Below, one piece after another: positions 41,682-43,253 of a DNA stretch of 43,253 bases. Numbering within the stretch: position 1 is the first letter of the stretch; each line of letters begins with the position of its first letter. The notes under the pieces were generated by a model. The model had not been told where the DNA came from. It ran no database searches and worked only from the letters and a program-made list of their open reading frames with translations. The translations under genes and the position numbers were made by a program. Source of the DNA: Candidatus Hungatella pullicola (GTDB taxonomy: Bacteria; Bacillota; Clostridia; Lachnospirales; Lachnospiraceae); assembly GCA_019114305.1 (NCBI GenBank), contig DXFU01000083.1, forward strand, positions 1-43,253. Direction: 5' to 3'.

Positions 41682-42338
41682 TCAGCCTTCTATGTTTCTT
41701 GTATAGCGGCACTGGGGAAAATTAGAACATCCATAAAAAGCTCCAAATCTTCCATTTCTCTTTTTCAGCAGTCCCCCGCATCTGGGACAGCGTTCCACCT
41801 GGCCGCCTTCCAGCAGCTGGCCGATCTTTTCATAACACTGCTGGTTCATCCTGCAGTCATTTAATGCTCTGTGAGCTCCCTGGGTTTCAATGCCAAAGTA
41901 AGCGGCAATATCCGTCAGTCGGTGACGGCCCAGCTGGGGCAGACAAACCCTGGCCAAAGACAGTGTGTCCACATAATCATTGAACACAGGACGAAATAAA
42001 GACTCTCTGGCCTCCCTGTCCAGAAACACCATATCAAAGGCTCCGATATTGTGCCCTACTAACACATCCTCTCCAATAAAATCCAGAAATTCGGCAAGTA
42101 CCGTTTCAATTCCCGGACATCCCTTTACCAGATCATCTGTTATCCCATTGACCCTGGACGCTCCTTCCGGAATGGGAATTCCAGGATTAACCAGAGCGGA
42201 AAATTCCTCCTTAGGATGATGGTTTCTAACCTTTATGGCAGAAATTTCAATGATTTTATCTTTATTTACATTGATTCCTGTTGTCTCAAAATCAAATACC
42301 ACATAATTTGCTGCATATTGATTCAGATTCTTTCCCAT
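41682..42338 (-). CDS. DEDDh 3'-5' exonuclease with C-terminal topoisomerase-type zinc ribbon
   Basis: 218 residues. The first ~170 form a DnaQ/PolC-epsilon-like exonuclease with the acidic set Asp16 and Glu18 (VFDFETTG), Asp102 (HNIGAFDMVFL), His156 and Asp161 (HRALNDC), which is a complete DEDDh site. The last ~40 are a zinc ribbon like those ending topoisomerase I (Cys184, Cys187, Cys204, Cys210; CPRCGGLL and YGCSNFPQC), likely binding single-stranded DNA. I chose ATG at 42338 with AAAGGA upstream; the promoter at 42388-42416 excludes the longer frame. It is the first gene of the ThyX-like/EndoQ-UvrD operon (65-nt gap to the next gene). Confidence 0.9.
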   Translation of the reverse strand: MGKNLNQYAANYVVFDFETTGINVNKDKIIEISAIKVRNHHPKEEFSALVNPGIPIPEGASRVNGITDDLVKGCPGIETVLAEFLDFIGEDVLVGHNIGAFDMVFLDREARESLFRPVFNDYVDTLSLARVCLPQLGRHRLTDIAAYFGIETQGAHRALNDCRMNQQCYEKIGQLLEGGQVERCPRCGGLLKKRNGRFGAFYGCSNFPQCRYTRNIEG

Positions 42339-42387
42339 TGCTTTATCCTTTCTCTTTTGTAGCTCTCCCTCCTCTGACCCTCCTGTC

Positions 42388-42416
42388 ATTATATCCTATT
42401 GGAATCTTTCAGACAA
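42388..42416 (-). promoter_or_regulatory. Promoter of the exonuclease/ThyX-like/EndoQ-UvrD operon
   Basis: On the minus strand TTGTCT (42416-42411), a 17-bp spacer and a perfect TATAAT (42393-42388), 50 bp before the exonuclease ATG. Confidence 0.72.
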
Positions 42417-42425
42417 CCCTGAAAC

Positions 42426-42479
42426 AAAATAACCCCCGGATTCTGCAATTCTGCTAAATCCGGGGGGAGGTGTTATTTT
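42426..42479. terminator. Terminator-like hairpin isolating the repair operon from the IS remnant
   Basis: A 10-bp GC-rich stem (42433-42442 with 42457-42466) is extended by AAAATAA/TTATTTT arms across an internal bulge. T-rich sequence follows on both strands. It lies between the IS256 remnant and the exonuclease promoter. Confidence 0.6.
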
Positions 42480-42548
42480 CTGCCTTTCTGTCACTGCATA
42501 GCCAAAGCCGCCACTGTTTCTGCCACAGTCTCCGCTTCTGCCTCTATA

Positions 42549-42577
42549 AAGGATTGTGTCAATAGTTTTTCGCAAAA
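42549..42577. repeat. Candidate terminal inverted repeat of the IS256-family element
   Basis: The sequence GGATTGTGTCAATAGTTTTT followed by CGCAAAA lies about 30-50 nt beyond the transposase stop codon, where an IS256-type terminal repeat is expected. The partner repeat is outside the window or lost, so this cannot be confirmed. Confidence 0.35.
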
Positions 42578-42606
42578 TTAAAATCTTGCCGTTTGGTAGC
42601 CGGAAG

Positions 42607-43124
42607 TCAACCAGCTATGATATCAGACAGCTGACGCTCTTCTGGTTTGAAAAGATGATCCATATTCATATAGCGTCTGGCTCCCCAGCTGGCTGCCACT
42701 ACATGACGCAGTTTGGCACATACGAGCATCAAGGGGCTCTGGCCGTCAGGAAAAGCGCCGATCGCTTTTGTACGACGTTTAGTCTCACGGTTGAGACGCT
42801 CAATCGCGTTATTGGTCCGGATCCGGGTCCAATGCTGCGTAGGAAAATCCATATAGGTCAAGGTTTCCTCGATTCCGTCCTCCACCTTTTTGGCAGATTT
42901 GGCAAGCTTCATAGACCGGAGTTTTTCCGATACCTGGAGCACTTTTCACGAGCAGCTTTCTTGCTCTCCTGTGCATGGATTGCTTTGAGCATAAGAGCCA
43001 CTGTTTTCATCTTGTTTCGAGGTGTAACAGAAAATATATTTCTATAAAAATGAACGGTACAGCGCTGATATCTGGCATCTGGAAAAACTTCCGCAATGCT
43101 TAGAGTATAATTATCATTGGCAAT
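42607..43124 (-). pseudogene. IS256-family (mutator-type) transposase remnant, frameshifted and 5'-truncated
   Basis: Only the C-terminal ~170 residues remain of a transposase usually near 400. SIAEVFPDARYQRCTVHFYRN, KMKTVALMLKAIHAQESKKAA, GIEETLTYMDFPTQHWTRIR, TNNAIERLNRETKRRTKAIG and FPDGQSPLMLVCAKLRHV are typical IS256 motifs. The frame shifts near 42935: one frame ends REKCSRYRKNSGL and the other resumes LQVSEKLRSMKLAKSAKKVED, consistent with loss of one base. Homology stops between about 43100 and 43130, where the end of another element begins, so the N-terminal half was probably displaced by insertion. It is not functional. Confidence 0.85.
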
Positions 43125-43128
43125 AAAA

Positions 43129-43182
43129 AATAGGCTTCGCCTATTCAACTCCCCTGCCCCTCAATCATGAGGGGATAGGGGG
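43129..43182. mobile_element. Probable end of a second insertion element, with two hairpins
   Basis: aataggc (43129-43135) pairs with gcctatt (43139-43145). Just beyond, ccccctg-type arms (43151-43163 with 43168-43182) form a second, imperfect GC-rich hairpin with paired CCCCTCA/TGAGGGG. The hairpins sit exactly where IS256 homology ends and 36 nt before a transposase-like start. Subterminal hairpins are known in IS91 and IS200/IS605 elements. Confidence 0.5.
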
Positions 43183-43217
43183 TTTTCTTTTGTTACTTTT
43201 TCTTGCATAATAGTCTT

Positions 43218-43253
43218 ATGAACATCTTACAAAGAATCTTTGCAGACCATTAT
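43218..43253 (+). CDS. Start of a transposase-like gene, cut by the window edge
   Basis: Only 12 codons are present (MNILQRIFADHY). From memory this resembles the first residues of IS91-family transposases with an N-terminal zinc-binding domain found in Lachnospiraceae. Too little is visible for a firm call. No good ribosome site precedes it, which is not unusual for transposases. The hairpins upstream support an element end. Confidence 0.4.
   Translation, partial: MNILQRIFADHY

Noticed and set aside
42339-42389. N-terminal extension of the exonuclease to 42389
   Set aside because: The extension starts within the -10 box of a strong promoter; the ATG at 42338 has a ribosome site.

Overview
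The window looks like a chromosomal segment of an anaerobic gut Firmicute, most likely Lachnospiraceae (Clostridia). The grounds are pyruvate formate-lyase with its activase, the HPr kinase/RapZ/WhiA/Crh-type cluster, a cyclic-di-AMP receptor, a DUF1846 protein, AzlCD, a DUF6145-like protein, strong AGGAGG-type ribosome sites, sigma-A-type promoters and moderate GC. No genus can be assigned from the sequence alone. I see no tRNA, rRNA or CRISPR array.

Layout. 1-3.6 kb (minus strand): a translation/RNA operon, DUF6145-like - dusB - greA - lysS, with a good promoter and a strong terminator. 3.7-14.7 kb: a pectin/galacturonate island. A LacI-family regulator is divergent from uxaA-uxaB. A minus-strand operon follows (small GH105-like protein, SGNH esterase, cytoplasmic GH28, TIM-barrel isomerase), then a separate GH105 gene and a divergent alpha/beta esterase. 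Copies of GTAAG(C/T)(G/A)CTTAC palindromes sit at the regulator promoter, the uxaA promoter and the GH28-operon promoter, so these units probably form one local regulon. The isomerase uxaC and the KDG kinase and aldolase are not in the window. 14.7-19.3 kb: dnaE-pfkA. 19.4-23.4 kb: hprK-murB-rapZ-whiA and an HPr-like gene whose residue 15 is Glu instead of His, while Ser46 is kept (Crh-like). 23.5-28.1 kb: a sugar O-acetyltransferase with a long C-terminal extension, uvrC, and an unrecognised 561-residue protein. 28.3-31.5 kb: pflB-pflA, with an unusual 25-bp palindrome at the promoter. 31.7-34.5 kb: methionine aminopeptidase with a SEC-C zinc motif, and a divergent DUF1846 gene with a structured leader. 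34.6-37.7 kb: cdd, a c-di-AMP receptor, a double-Nudix protein, and azlCD. 37.7-42.4 kb: an apparent three-gene minus-strand operon: DEDDh exonuclease with a topoisomerase-type zinc ribbon, a ThyX-like protein, and a fusion of an endonuclease Q-like PHP domain to a UvrD helicase. 42.5 kb to the end: a decayed IS256-family transposase, apparently interrupted by a second element whose transposase starts at the window edge.

How it works together. The pectin island would take imported oligogalacturonides and rhamnogalacturonan fragments, deacetylate and trim them in the cytoplasm, and send the uronate through tagaturonate and altronate to 2-keto-3-deoxygluconate. The carbon would then reach pfkA-level glycolysis and formate fermentation through Pfl. 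The most interesting candidate system is the exonuclease/ThyX-like/EndoQ-UvrD operon, which resembles a dedicated repair pathway for deaminated or uracil-containing DNA. That reading is inference from domain content and gene order.
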